Notes: generated from the letters alone by a model not told the origin. A DNA stretch of 64,000 nucleotides from an uncultured Phycisphaerales bacterium (GCA_903871935.1 CAIQIQ010000068.1:1-64000); one strand, 5' to 3'. Counted from the stretch's first letter, positions 1 through 8,712 are shown. Made by a program: numbers and translations.

Positions 1-298
1 CAACTGAATACCGCCCACCACCCTGCCAAACTGACAGTGGACCAAAGTAGATCAAGATGGAACGCGTTCCACCCAATCTGTGCGCGCTAACCTGAGCACC
101 TTTGTCGCCATCAGTGAGCTAAATCACCGAGAACCCGAGGTCGCGCGCGCTAACCTGAGCATCTTCCCCTTCGTCGCTACGATCTTGAGCCCGTTACGGA
201 ACAGTCAATAATCACTACCCGTGATCTTGAGCATCTTCCTTCCCTTCGTGCCTCAATGCCTGGGTGCCTTCGTCTCGGCATTCCGCTCTTCGTCCGAG

Positions 299-307
299 TT
301 ATCCACA
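299..307 (+). promoter_or_regulatory. Perfect DnaA-box 9-mer
   Basis: TTATCCACA matches the E. coli DnaA-box consensus exactly. It lies inside the part of the left repeat cluster that is duplicated in inverted orientation at 47 kb. Whether it binds DnaA is not shown. Confidence 0.5.
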
Positions 308-415
308 ATCACCTCGAACTTGCGCACCTCCTCCCCCAATCTTCACCTAACCACATGCCATCACAGCACATAGCTCCATGGGGGTATCCCCTCGGAGAAC
401 CTGCGCACCTGTAAC

Positions 416-424
416 TTATCCACA
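416..424 (+). promoter_or_regulatory. Perfect DnaA-box 9-mer
   Basis: Second exact TTATCCACA in the left cluster, 117 bp from the first and in the same orientation. Both sites are conserved in the inverted copy at 47040-47048 and 47157-47165. Confidence 0.5.
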
Positions 425-558
425 CCCGGCACCCTTTCCCCTTAATCCCGGATTCCGAATGCATGGATTGAATGCGTTTCCGCTTTACGCTTTCCGCTTT
501 TCCCCGCGTCTCCCCACAGACTTGTCGACCCTTCCGCGCGGTGAGGAGTTGATCTCAC

Positions 559-564
559 TATAAT
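559..564 (+). promoter_or_regulatory. Possible -10 box for queD (leaderless transcript?)
   Basis: TATAAT is placed so that transcription would begin at about 571-572, exactly at the ATG of residue 1 of the shortest QueD model. No good -35 is visible. If real, the queD mRNA would be leaderless; this is inference from spacing only. Confidence 0.3.
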
Positions 565-571
565 GATGGCG

Positions 572-961
572 ATGACCTACGAGATCAGCGTGAAGGCGGT
601 TTTCAGCGCATCACATCAGTTGAAGCTGTATGATGGCTCACTGGAGATGCTGCACGGACACAACTGGACGGTGGTCGTAACGGTCGCGGCCACTAAGCTG
701 GACGCGATCGGTGTGGTGATGGATTTCCACCTGCTGGAACGGCGGCTGGGGCAGGTTATCAACGTGTTCCACGATCGACATCTGAACGATGTGCCCCCGT
801 TCGCACAGGTCAACCCGTCGGCCGAGAACGTCGCCCAGTACATCGTCACGAAGCTGGAATTGCCAGGACACGTCTGGCTGCATAGCGTCGAGGTATGGGA
901 AACCCCGGATAATCGGGCACGGGTTCTGCTGGGCCGCGGGAGCGATCTTGTTGATAAGTAA
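572..961 (+). CDS. queD: 6-pyruvoyl-tetrahydropterin synthase / QueD family protein
   Basis: Member of the PTPS/QueD family; QueD converts 7,8-dihydroneopterin triphosphate to 6-carboxy-tetrahydropterin in queuosine synthesis. About 129 aa, normal for the family. Three zinc-ligand histidines are visible: H15 in FSASHQL, and H28 and H30 in LHGHNW. The late VEVWETPDN segment carries the conserved pterin-binding Glu. The usual catalytic Cys four residues before HGH is absent (SLEMLHGH), so true QueD activity is uncertain and another PTPS-like activity is possible. In-frame ATGs at 563 and 566 would add three residues. I chose 572 because it fits the family N-terminus and the TATAAT at 559-564; a GAGGAG at 543-548 suits the longer forms less well. 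Possibly the first gene of a cluster with mcsA-mcsB. Confidence 0.82.
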   Translation: MTYEISVKAVFSASHQLKLYDGSLEMLHGHNWTVVVTVAATKLDAIGVVMDFHLLERRLGQVINVFHDRHLNDVPPFAQVNPSAENVAQYIVTKLELPGHVWLHSVEVWETPDNRARVLLGRGSDLVDK

Positions 962-1005
962 GTCCAAGGCAAATAGGATTTTGTGACAAGGACGGTGATG
1001 CCAGG

Positions 1006-1509
1006 ATGAAGTGCGATCAATGCAGCCGGCCGGCCACGGTTCACCTGACGGAGATCCGCGGGGGCAAGAAGTTCGAAAAAAACCTCTGCGAGCAGTGCGC
1101 TGCCAAGCTGGGCAGTACCCAAGGGGTGGGCCATACCCCGATCAACGAGTTGCTTTCAAAATTCGTCATGGAACATTCCGGGGTGCAGACCGAGCCGCCG
1201 GCCGCTTGTGAGCACTGTGGCATCACCTGGGCGGAATTCCGCCAGACCGGGCTCTTGGGCTGTGCGACCGACTACGACCTGTTTGAACGCGACCTGGCCC
1301 CGCTTATCCAGCGAGCTCATGAAGGCGCAACCCATCATCTGGGCAAGGCGCCAGGTTCCAAGGCCGAAACAGGCGCCATCCAGAAGCGTCATGTCGATCT
1401 GGCGAAGATGAAGAAAGAGTTGCGGCGGGCGGTTGAAGCGGAAGATTACGAGCGTGCCGCCGCTCTGCGTGATGAGATCCGTGACGTTGAACAGCAAGGC
1501 GCGGTCTAG
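1006..1509 (+). CDS. mcsA: McsA-like protein arginine kinase activator (UVR domain)
   Basis: Small zinc-finger and UVR-motif protein that in Firmicutes activates the arginine kinase McsB. 167 aa. A first CxxC pair is at C3/C6 with a partner pair C28/C31; a second site has C68/C71 and C86. The second partner of C86 is missing: where McsA proteins usually have a GC..CY pattern, this one reads GCATDY. The C-terminal UVR motif spans about residues 135-165 (LKKELRRAVEAEDYERAA...). The start has a weak upstream purine run. The mcsB gene begins three bases after the stop, so the two are certainly co-transcribed. No clpC or ctsR is nearby. Confidence 0.85.
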   Translation: MKCDQCSRPATVHLTEIRGGKKFEKNLCEQCAAKLGSTQGVGHTPINELLSKFVMEHSGVQTEPPAACEHCGITWAEFRQTGLLGCATDYDLFERDLAPLIQRAHEGATHHLGKAPGSKAETGAIQKRHVDLAKMKKELRRAVEAEDYERAAALRDEIRDVEQQGAV

Positions 1510-1512
1510 AAT

Positions 1513-2568
1513 ATGCAAGTGAGGGACCTGACAAAAGGCACGGGTGAGTGGTTACGGGGCATCGGGCCTAAATCCGATGTGGTGATCTCCTCAAGAATAC
1601 GGCTGGCGCGGAACGTGGCTGGGTTCCCCTTCCTCACCCGCTGCACCGCGCGCGACCGGCAGGCATTGCAGGTCCAGGCGAGCGCTGCGATTGCTCAGTG
1701 CAATCTCGGGCCCGCCGTCGAGTTCCTCGATTTGCAGCCGCTGCGCGATATTGACCGGCAACTGCTGGTCGAACGCCACTTGATCAGCAAGCCGCATGCT
1801 GCCCTTGAGGGAGCGCGAGGCGTGGCCCTTTCCAAAGATGAAACGCTTTCGATCATGGTCAACGAGGAAGACCATCTGCGCATTCAGGTGCTGCGCAGCG
1901 GCCTGCAGTTGGCCGACGCGTGGGCGCAGATCGGCCCGATCGATGACCAACTGGAACAGCGTCTGCATTGGGCGTTCCATCCTCGCTTCGGTTATCTGAC
2001 GGCCTGCCCAACCAACGTGGGCACCGGAATACGTGTCAGCGTCATGCTGCATTTGCCGGCGCTCAAACTGACCGGTGAGATCGAGAAGGTGTTCCGAGCG
2101 GCCAAGGAATTGCGCCTGGCCGTGCGCGGTTTGTATGGTGAAGGCACCGAAGCCACTGGCGATTTCTACCAGGTCTCCAATCAGACCACGCTGGGGCGAA
2201 CCGAAGAACAGTTGCTCGAACAGTTCGAGCAAGCGGTGGTCCCGCGGATTATCGAGTATGAGCAGCATGCCCGGCGAATGCTTCTGACCGAGCGGACCGT
2301 GGCGCTGGACGACAAGATATTCCGGGCGCTGGGGCTTTTGCGCAACGCTCGCCTGCTGACCGGCGATGAGGCGCTGTTTCTCCTAAGTCATGTGCGCTTA
2401 GGTGTGCATCTGGGCCGGATAAGCGATGTCGATATGGCCAAGGTAAATGAGCTGTTTCTGCTTACCCAGCCCGCCCATCTTCAAATGATCCTGGGCAAGG
2501 AACTCGACGGCGACCAGCGACGGGCGGCCCGGGCACATTTCATCCGGCAGAAGCTTGGTGCGGGCTGA
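1513..2568 (+). CDS. mcsB: Protein arginine kinase McsB
   Basis: ATP:guanido phosphotransferase-family kinase that phosphorylates arginines in proteins; in Bacillus pArg marks substrates for ClpCP. 351 aa, the usual bacterial length. Hallmarks include SSRIRLARN at about 26-34, the NEEDH.RI guanido-kinase signature near residues 117-123 and the CPTNVGTGIR loop holding the active-site Cys. Creatine-kinase-type N-terminal elements are absent, as expected for McsB. It follows mcsA by three bases. Outside Firmicutes the pair is found in scattered lineages including planctomycetes; the protease partner must be encoded elsewhere. Confidence 0.93.
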   Translation: MQVRDLTKGTGEWLRGIGPKSDVVISSRIRLARNVAGFPFLTRCTARDRQALQVQASAAIAQCNLGPAVEFLDLQPLRDIDRQLLVERHLISKPHAALEGARGVALSKDETLSIMVNEEDHLRIQVLRSGLQLADAWAQIGPIDDQLEQRLHWAFHPRFGYLTACPTNVGTGIRVSVMLHLPALKLTGEIEKVFRAAKELRLAVRGLYGEGTEATGDFYQVSNQTTLGRTEEQLLEQFEQAVVPRIIEYEQHARRMLLTERTVALDDKIFRALGLLRNARLLTGDEALFLLSHVRLGVHLGRISDVDMAKVNELFLLTQPAHLQMILGKELDGDQRRAARAHFIRQKLGAG

Positions 2569-2747
2569 TAAAAGCCGCATGAACGCGCATTCATATGATT
2601 GCCGACAGATGCGAAGTGCCCATTTCCACAGCGCAGAAGAACGTTCTGCCAAGTCGGTCGCACCCAATGTGAATTCCAACACAAAACCTGCATAACTAAC
2701 TCTGCCATACCGTTGAAACGGTCTAAGCAGTTGATTACATTGTATCC

Positions 2748-3161
2748 ATGGCCGAACGCAGCAATACGACTCGCCAGGGAAGACCACAAACCATTGAAGA
2801 GGTCGCCGATGTCGTCGGCGTCTATCCCGTTGAGGCGTATGTATTTGTACAGGAAGGCCTGAAATTTACGGTTGCACGGTTGCATGGCTCCGGCCGACCT
2901 GGCAAGGGCAAAGGCCATGTTAGCGGACCGCAACTTGCCGAGGGCCTGCGCGAGTTTGCCCATCTTCAGTGGGGCCTGATGGCCAGCGCCGTCCTGCGAA
3001 GTTGGAACGTTACCACCACCTACGATTTCGGCCGAATCGTGTTCTCGCTCATTGACGGCGGCATCCTCCATAAGACCGACGAGGACAGCATCGACGACTT
3101 CCGCAATGTCTACGACTTCGGCAGTATCGAAGATGCCTACCGAATCGAGAGCAAGCTGTGA
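2748..3161 (+). CDS. Minf_1886 family protein
   Basis: 137-aa conserved protein of unknown function. It resembles the Minf_1886 family found mainly in Planctomycetes, Verrucomicrobia and relatives. Visible family features are the YVFVQEGLKFTV start, a HVSGPQL/EGLREFA helix, LRSWNV, and the FGRIVF..ID.G.L.KT..DS..DF..VYDF block. No signal peptide or membrane segment, so it is probably cytosolic. Its stop overlaps the GTG start of the next small ORF by four bases (GTGA), indicating translational coupling. About 180 bp without any gene separates it from mcsB. Confidence 0.72.
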   Translation: MAERSNTTRQGRPQTIEEVADVVGVYPVEAYVFVQEGLKFTVARLHGSGRPGKGKGHVSGPQLAEGLREFAHLQWGLMASAVLRSWNVTTTYDFGRIVFSLIDGGILHKTDEDSIDDFRNVYDFGSIEDAYRIESKL

Positions 3162-3400
3162 GTGCGAGCCGCGGCAAGGGTTCGGATGGCGCGCAGGCAA
3201 ATGAGGGGCCGGAGGGTGCGGAGGGGGCTCTGATCCGGTTTCTCGCTCCCGCGCACAGATCTCGTCCCCGACTCATGCTGATGGCGCTTCTGCTGATTAC
3301 CTGGATCGCCATTCTCATTGGGCTGTATCTGAGTACTGCTCACGCGCCCGCTCCTCCTTCGCCAGCATCTTCAAGGGCGGCGGTGGCATTTCTGTACTAG
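3158..3400 (+). CDS. Small single-pass membrane protein, unknown
   Basis: 80 aa, GTG start overlapping the upstream stop (GTGA). A basic, Gly/Ala-rich N-terminal part is followed by one clear transmembrane helix at about residues 39-58 (LMLMALLLITWIAILIGLYL) and a Pro/Ser/Ala-rich tail. The start and the translational coupling make it credible although I do not recognise the family. Predicted topology is cytoplasmic N-terminus with a short outside tail. The function is unknown; the coupling suggests it works with the Minf_1886 protein. Confidence 0.55.
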   Translation: MSASRGKGSDGAQANEGPEGAEGALIRFLAPAHRSRPRLMLMALLLITWIAILIGLYLSTAHAPAPPSPASSRAAVAFLY

Positions 3401-3454
3401 AACGCGACAATGCGCCGGTCCTGATCGGTTCCACCTTGGATGCGAGGTTCCTGC

Positions 3455-4570
3455 ATGCGAAGGCTCTATCTGCGTGATTGCCAGGCTGGTGAAGTGGTTG
3501 AGGATGTTTTCGTCATCAGCCAGAAACAGCTCTCCACGACGGCGACCAACAAGCTGTTCATCAAAGCATTTGTCGGCGATCGCACCACTCAGGTGACCGC
3601 GCGCATCTGGAACGCCAGCCGTGACCTGTTCAACACCCTCCCCGAAAGCGGGTTCGTCCGGTTGCGCGGGCGGATCGAGAACTACCAGGGCAACACGCAG
3701 ATGATCATCGAAGATCTCTGGCCGGTGGCCCTGGGGGATTTCGATATTGCCGATCTCGTGCCGCAGACCTCCCGCGATATCCCGCAGATGCGCACGAAAC
3801 TGGTGGCGATCTGCCAATCGCTGCGCAATCGGGCGCTGCTGGCGCTGATCCAGGCATATCTGGATGATCAGAAACTGATGGATCGCATCTGCCGCGCACC
3901 CGCCGCCCAGAGCTTCCACCATGCCTTTATGGGCGGGCTGCTGGAACACACACTCAATTCCATGGAGGTGGCCGATACGATCGTGAAGTTCTACCCCGGC
4001 CTCAGCCGCGACCTGGTCATCGCCGGCATCTTCCTGCACGACATCGCCAAGACCTGGGAGTTGTCGTACGAATGCTCATTTGGCTACACCGATGGCGGCC
4101 AGTTGGTGGGGCACATCGTCAAGTCCGCCATCTGGGTGGAGCAGAAGGCGATCGAAGCCGAGGCCAATTCCGGAGTGAAGATCCCGCAGCAGCTCATCGA
4201 TGTCCTGCAGCACATCATCATCTCCCATCACGGCATCCCGGAGTTTGGCGCTGTCAAATTGCCGGCCACCCCGGAAGCGATCGCCGTGCACTTCATCGAG
4301 AATCTCGATGCCAAGCTGATGATGTCGCTGGCCGCGACCCGAGGCGACCTTCCGGCCGGCTCGGAGGGGAACTGGACCGAGTACATGAAAGCCATGGGCA
4401 CGCGTCTGTTCCGCCCGGATGTCGCTCCCGCCGATCTGGATTCAGCAGGGCAAACGTCTCCCGCATCACCTGCGGCCTCTCCCGAGCCGGGCAAACCAAC
4501 CACGCTGAAAGTGGCGATCTCAAATCCGCTCTTCGAAGCGGCCGGTCAGGGGCCTCAGAAGCGGAAGTAG
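3455..4570 (+). CDS. OB-fold/HD-domain 3'-5' exoribonuclease, YhaM-like
   Basis: About 371 aa. An N-terminal OB-fold nucleic-acid-binding domain (about residues 15-90, with VTARIWNA and GRIENYQG strands) precedes an HD metal-dependent hydrolase domain. H156/H157 lie in QSFHHAFMGGLLEHT, the HD dyad is H195-D196 (FLHDIAKT), and later histidines occur in IISHHGIPEFG. This OB+HD order is that of the YhaM 3'-5' exoribonuclease family. A Pro/Ser-rich tail of about 50 residues is poorly conserved. I chose ATG 3455 rather than 3440 because GAGG at 3444-3447 gives a 7-nt spacing. It converges on the ABC importer operon, with only 12 bp between the two stops. Confidence 0.85.
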   Translation: MRRLYLRDCQAGEVVEDVFVISQKQLSTTATNKLFIKAFVGDRTTQVTARIWNASRDLFNTLPESGFVRLRGRIENYQGNTQMIIEDLWPVALGDFDIADLVPQTSRDIPQMRTKLVAICQSLRNRALLALIQAYLDDQKLMDRICRAPAAQSFHHAFMGGLLEHTLNSMEVADTIVKFYPGLSRDLVIAGIFLHDIAKTWELSYECSFGYTDGGQLVGHIVKSAIWVEQKAIEAEANSGVKIPQQLIDVLQHIIISHHGIPEFGAVKLPATPEAIAVHFIENLDAKLMMSLAATRGDLPAGSEGNWTEYMKAMGTRLFRPDVAPADLDSAGQTSPASPAASPEPGKPTTLKVAISNPLFEAAGQGPQKRK

Positions 4571-4582
4571 CAGGGCGCGGGC

Positions 4583-5752
4583 CTAGCCCTTCACGCTTCC
4601 CAGCGTCAGGCCAGCGATGATCTGCCTCTGCAGGATCAGGAAGATCAGGAACGTGGGCACGAAGAGAATGACAATCCCCGCAAACAGGGCCGGCCACTCT
4701 GCTGCGTACTGCTGCGTAACCACCAGGTAATACAGCCCCACCGGCAGCGTCTTCAGGTCTGGGTTGGTGATGAACACCAGCGCAAAGTTGTACTCGTTCC
4801 AGATGCCGATGAAGTTGAAGATCGCGGCCGTGGTCAGTCCCGGGGCCGCCAGCGGAAAATAGATCCGACTGAACGTCGTGAACTCGCCGCATCCGTCGAT
4901 CGCGGCTGCCTCGCCCAATTCGCTGGGCAGTGACCGGAAGAACCCCGATAGCAGGAAGATCGTGAAGGGCAGCGACAGCGCCGCATAGATAATGATCAGG
5001 CCGAACCGGCTGTCCATGAACGAGAAGTTCAGTGCCGCGACATGCCAGTTGCGCATCATCAGAAACAGCGGCACCAGGATCAACTGTGTCGGGATCGCCA
5101 GCGACGCCACAAACAGGTAGAGCATGCTGTCGCGCCCGGGGAATTCGAGTTTCGTCAGCGCATAGGTTGCCATGGCAGACAGCAGCGTAATCAGCCCGAC
5201 CGAACCCACGCTGATGAGCACGCTGTTGATCATGTAGTCACCCATGCGGGCGATCGTCCATGCGCGGATGTAGTTCTCGCGCCAGTGGTCAAAGCCGTTG
5301 AAGTGTGCCCCGGCCAGCAGGGCCCCCAAGCCAAGTGCCCCAAGCAGGCCCTGTCCCGCATAAAAGGAGTATTCCCCACCTGTCGGACGTCGCGCCAGCA
5401 TGACCGCCAGCGCCACAATTCCGCCGCAGCATGCCAGGCATACCGCCATTGCTGTCATGGTCGCTGGATTGTGATAGTCGAAGAACTGCATGAGGGCTTT
5501 TTCCGGCACCTGCACGAAGTCCTTGCTTGTGCCCATGCTGCTGATGATCACCCACAGCATGGCGAGTATCGAAAAGCCGACCCACAGCGACTTAACGGCA
5601 TAGAGGATTTTGAGCCGTGTGCGGTCCCACGCCACCAGGATGACCACGCCGATCGTGAACCATGCGATAAACGTAAACGGGTTCGCGATCCGGATGATCT
5701 TTTCCGGCACAGTGGCGAGAATGTTAGGATCCCAGTGCATGGCTATCTTCAA
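4583..5752 (-). CDS. Carbohydrate ABC transporter permease, MalG-type
   Basis: Inner-membrane permease of a CUT1-type sugar importer. 389 aa, about 100 longer than typical MalG. The extra length is N-terminal and holds two or three additional transmembrane helices plus a hydrophilic stretch before the canonical six-helix core. The permease EAA loop that contacts the ATPase reads EAAAIDGCGEFTTFSRIYFP. A further hallmark is the IWNEYNFALVFI helix. Last gene of a three-gene minus-strand operon; 12 bp separate it from the MalF-type gene. The substrate cannot be told from sequence. Confidence 0.87.
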   Translation of the reverse strand: MKIAMHWDPNILATVPEKIIRIANPFTFIAWFTIGVVILVAWDRTRLKILYAVKSLWVGFSILAMLWVIISSMGTSKDFVQVPEKALMQFFDYHNPATMTAMAVCLACCGGIVALAVMLARRPTGGEYSFYAGQGLLGALGLGALLAGAHFNGFDHWRENYIRAWTIARMGDYMINSVLISVGSVGLITLLSAMATYALTKLEFPGRDSMLYLFVASLAIPTQLILVPLFLMMRNWHVAALNFSFMDSRFGLIIIYAALSLPFTIFLLSGFFRSLPSELGEAAAIDGCGEFTTFSRIYFPLAAPGLTTAAIFNFIGIWNEYNFALVFITNPDLKTLPVGLYYLVVTQQYAAEWPALFAGIVILFVPTFLIFLILQRQIIAGLTLGSVKG

Positions 5753-5764
5753 GCAGTCATCGTG

Positions 5765-6916
5765 CTAGAACTCGAGTTCCTCCTCACTCTTGAACAGTCG
5801 CAATCCCAGCGCAAAGATCACAATCAGCACCAGCAGCACCACCGCCATCGCCGTGGCGTATCCCATCTGGTAGATGTTGTCGCGGTTGCTAAATGCCAGT
5901 TCGTACTGGCGCGTGCTCACCACGCTGCTCGTCTGATCCTGGTCGATGCCCATCGCCTGTACAAGTCCAAACACTTTGAGCGATCCGATCACCCATAGCG
6001 TCAGCGTGATCAGGATCACCTCTTTGATCATCGGCAGGGTGATGTGTACGAATACCTGGCGTTCATTCGCCCCATCCACGCGAGCGGCCTCGTAAAAGGT
6101 CGGCGGGATCCGCTGGATCGCCGCTATCAGCAGGATCATCTCGCCGCCCACGCCCGACCAGATCGCCGCGGCGATGACCGAGTTGAACATGTTGTCGCTG
6201 CTGAGCCACTCAATCGGTTCGATCGTGAGGTGGATCGGGTGGACGACGCTGATTGCCCGCGATACCAGGTCCGCCACGCCCTGAATCATCTCGTTGCACA
6301 GGCCGCCCCGGGCGTCATATACCCGCTGCCACAGGATCGCGACGCCGACGGCGCTGATGAACGAAGGGAAGAAGATCATCGTCCGGTAGAACTTCGCGGC
6401 CTTGAAGTTCGCCATGGACAGCCCGGCGGCAAAGATGAACGCGAACGCGAAATTGAACAGCCCTCCCACGAACATCAGCTTGAAGTTGTTTCGCACGCAC
6501 CAGCGGAAGAAATCGTCGCCATCCTGCGTGCCGTAGAGCCACCACGCCAGCCACGCACACAGGATCAGCAGCGCCGGCCACCATGCCCACTTCGCCTGAC
6601 GCCGTTGCCAGAGTGTTGGCTCCGTTTGCCGGCCGCTGCGCCAATTGAGCAGCCCGGCCGCTGCCAGTGCCACCGCCAGCGCCAGCAGAAAAGGCACGCC
6701 CATGCCCCACACCGTCGCGCCGAACATGTCGCGGAAGTGCCGGATGCCCACCCATTCCGGACGTGGCGAAAACCCCGTCCAGTTGTACAGGCTGATCCGC
6801 AGCGCATCGATGGCCGGCCACACCATGAACACGCCAAAGAGCACCAGCGTGGGCGCCAGGAGCACCAGAGCTACCGCCGCCTGCCGCGCCCCGGGATGTT
6901 TACCACGTACAATCAC
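5765..6916 (-). CDS. Carbohydrate ABC transporter permease, MalF-type
   Basis: 383 aa. TM1 is followed by the characteristic WPAIDALRISLYNWTGF segment. Then comes an unusual insertion of about 70 residues with an extra charged stretch and helix (WRSGRQTEPTLWQRRQ, then a Trp-rich helix). The conserved core carries the EAA loop EAARVDGANERQVFVHITLP. It lies two bases downstream of the binding-protein gene and 12 upstream of the MalG-type gene, so the three form one operon. Both permeases of this system are enlarged, which suggests a lineage-specific subtype rather than an isolated insertion. Confidence 0.87.
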   Translation of the reverse strand: MIVRGKHPGARQAAVALVLLAPTLVLFGVFMVWPAIDALRISLYNWTGFSPRPEWVGIRHFRDMFGATVWGMGVPFLLALAVALAAAGLLNWRSGRQTEPTLWQRRQAKWAWWPALLILCAWLAWWLYGTQDGDDFFRWCVRNNFKLMFVGGLFNFAFAFIFAAGLSMANFKAAKFYRTMIFFPSFISAVGVAILWQRVYDARGGLCNEMIQGVADLVSRAISVVHPIHLTIEPIEWLSSDNMFNSVIAAAIWSGVGGEMILLIAAIQRIPPTFYEAARVDGANERQVFVHITLPMIKEVILITLTLWVIGSLKVFGLVQAMGIDQDQTSSVVSTRQYELAFSNRDNIYQMGYATAMAVVLLVLIVIFALGLRLFKSEEELEF

Positions 6917-6918
6917 GC

Positions 6919-8712
6919 CTACATCCCCTTCCCGTATTTCGCATACAGTTCTTGCGCCTTGCGCTCCATCGTCTGACAGAACTCCTCGGGCGTAAGGTTG
7001 TCGCTGCGTATGGGCATGAACTGGGCTACCGATTCCAGCAGCACGAATTTCGTGAACATCGGCAGATCGCCCAGGATCCCATCCGTGATGATGTCTCCCG
7101 GTTTTGCCTCCGCCAGGATCGGCCCAAGCGCTGCCATCTCCGGAGGAAGCGGGACGCCTTTGCGCGCCGAGATGTAGTGCAGCTCGGTCCCTTCCAACTC
7201 AGCGCCGTAGGTTGACAGGTAATTCAGCAGGGCGGCCGCGCCCTTGTGATTGCGTCCCTGCCGCGTGATCGCGTGTCCCTGGGCTGACGCCGTGATGGCG
7301 CGCGGATTGCCCGTGCCCTCAGGACATCCGGGAAAAATAAAGCAGGACAGGTCAAAGACCTTCGGATCATAGCTTCGCGTCTGGGCGATCTCCGCCGGCA
7401 GCCACGTCCCCGTGAACAGGAATGTGCACTTGCCAGCGCCAAAGTCGCGCTGTGCCCCCGGCCACTTGCTGGCGCTGAACTGTTTCATCCAGAACCCCTC
7501 GTTTCGCCAGCGCCGCAACCGTTCGGCGACGTCAAGATACCGCTTATCCGCATTCGATCCCGCGAACCTGGGGCCATACCCGCTGCAGGATTTCAGCAGT
7601 TCATCGTAACCTACCATGCGGTTGGACAGATCCAGCCACCAGTTTTCGAGGTAGGATTCGCCATCTTGAGCGATTGGTTCAATGCCCGCCTTAAGCAGCT
7701 TCCGGCACGTATCCTCAAACTCATCGACCGTCCTGGGCGGCGAATCCGGGTTCAGCCCGATTTGCCGGAAATGGGCGCGGTTATAAAAGATCACATTAAT
7801 GTGGATCAGGCCCGGCCACAGGTACGCGATGCGTGTACCGGCCGCGTATGGGTGATGATTCTCCCGGACATCGCGGGGGTTAATCGTATACCTGCACGCC
7901 TCCAGGGCGACGTTGTTAAACGTGTCGATGACCGGCACGCCGCCGCCATCGGCGCTGGCACTATACAGGATCCCCTTGCTCCGCCAGACCGGGTCGCTCT
8001 CCTCCGGCAACGGCCGATCCAATGGCAGCGCCAGGTTTTCCCGGAACAGGATTCGCAACTCCGCCAGCGAGCCCGCGATGAGGTCCGGGACATCCGATCC
8101 CGTCAGGAATCGCGGGCGATTGGTCGACAGCACCCACCTGCCATCCCATCGCTCCTCGATCGCGTATTGCGGGTGGCGCCGCTTAAAATCTTCGAACAGC
8201 CCGACCGTATATGCCGGGTGCAATTGCTCAAAGATGTGGATCAAGTGAAGATCGTACTGTGGGTGCAATTCCGCGAATGCGTTAAAGAGTTCCAGACGCT
8301 GTAGACGGTCCTTCCTTCCGATGGCCGCCACGAGCCGATCGATATATCGCCGGTCCAACTGCCGGTACTGCTCGGCCAGCGCCCCAATGTCACTGGCTGC
8401 GGAATCCGGGCTGGGCAGTTCAGCCTGGAAAACCGCCTGAAATCTCTGCTTGACCTTCGTCGCCATCTCCGGCCAGGCCGCCGCCAGCGCTGCATAGTGC
8501 CCCGCCGCCTGCGCTCCGAAGGGATGCTCCGGCTCCAGCCCGGCCGGCGGCCCGGAATACAGCAACTGCACCGGCTCGCCCGGACCGAACATCCCCGCGT
8601 AGATGATCAGTTCCTTATTCCCGTGGCTCACGCGTCGGCTGCTAAGATCCCACCCCAGCACCGCCAGAAGGGTGACAATGACGATCGCCGATAGCTGGTA
8701 GAAGAATCGCAT
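6919..8712 (-). CDS. ABC transporter extracellular solute-binding protein (family 1), membrane-anchored
   Basis: 597 aa. An uncleaved-looking N-terminal hydrophobic helix (about residues 5-22) without a lipobox is followed by an insertion-rich family-1 solute-binding fold. Recognisable parts are LIHINVIFYNRAHFRQIGL (typical 'nvlfYN...f...Gl') and PRTVDEFEDTCRKL, both in the middle, then a late GKCTFLFTGTWLPAE segment. It is longer than the usual 420-450 aa because of an extra roughly 150-residue N-terminal helical region. First gene of the operon with the two permeases; no ATPase is linked. The UgpC-type ATPase at 56.9 kb is a plausible partner. Confidence 0.85.
   Translation of the reverse strand: MRFFYQLSAIVIVTLLAVLGWDLSSRRVSHGNKELIIYAGMFGPGEPVQLLYSGPPAGLEPEHPFGAQAAGHYAALAAAWPEMATKVKQRFQAVFQAELPSPDSAASDIGALAEQYRQLDRRYIDRLVAAIGRKDRLQRLELFNAFAELHPQYDLHLIHIFEQLHPAYTVGLFEDFKRRHPQYAIEERWDGRWVLSTNRPRFLTGSDVPDLIAGSLAELRILFRENLALPLDRPLPEESDPVWRSKGILYSASADGGGVPVIDTFNNVALEACRYTINPRDVRENHHPYAAGTRIAYLWPGLIHINVIFYNRAHFRQIGLNPDSPPRTVDEFEDTCRKLLKAGIEPIAQDGESYLENWWLDLSNRMVGYDELLKSCSGYGPRFAGSNADKRYLDVAERLRRWRNEGFWMKQFSASKWPGAQRDFGAGKCTFLFTGTWLPAEIAQTRSYDPKVFDLSCFIFPGCPEGTGNPRAITASAQGHAITRQGRNHKGAAALLNYLSTYGAELEGTELHYISARKGVPLPPEMAALGPILAEAKPGDIITDGILGDLPMFTKFVLLESVAQFMPIRSDNLTPEEFCQTMERKAQELYAKYGKGM

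Larger units (their letters stand above)
1..560 (-). repeat. Non-coding interspersed repeat cluster (left copy)
   Basis: No credible gene lies here. A 12-bp motif, read on the minus strand as GGTGCKCAGGTT, recurs at 89-100, 152-163, 224-235 (degenerate), 317-328 and 398-409, with a weak copy near 183. It sits inside loosely repeated units of about 60-80 bp. The 280-430 part is the reverse complement of 47034-47170 with only scattered mismatches. A fragment at 201-218 (core TCAATAATCACTAC) matches one arm of the palindrome at 62898-62960. The function is unknown; it could be an intergenic repeat family or a protein-binding array. Confidence 0.75.

Noticed and set aside
280..430. Chromosomal origin of replication
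   Set aside because: Only two DnaA boxes, no AT-rich unwinding element, no dnaA/dnaN/gidA/parA nearby, and the element is duplicated at 47 kb. Kept as a finding, not called oriC.
380..571. preQ1 riboswitch upstream of queD
   Set aside because: No C-rich/A-rich pseudoknot pattern could be found in the leader.
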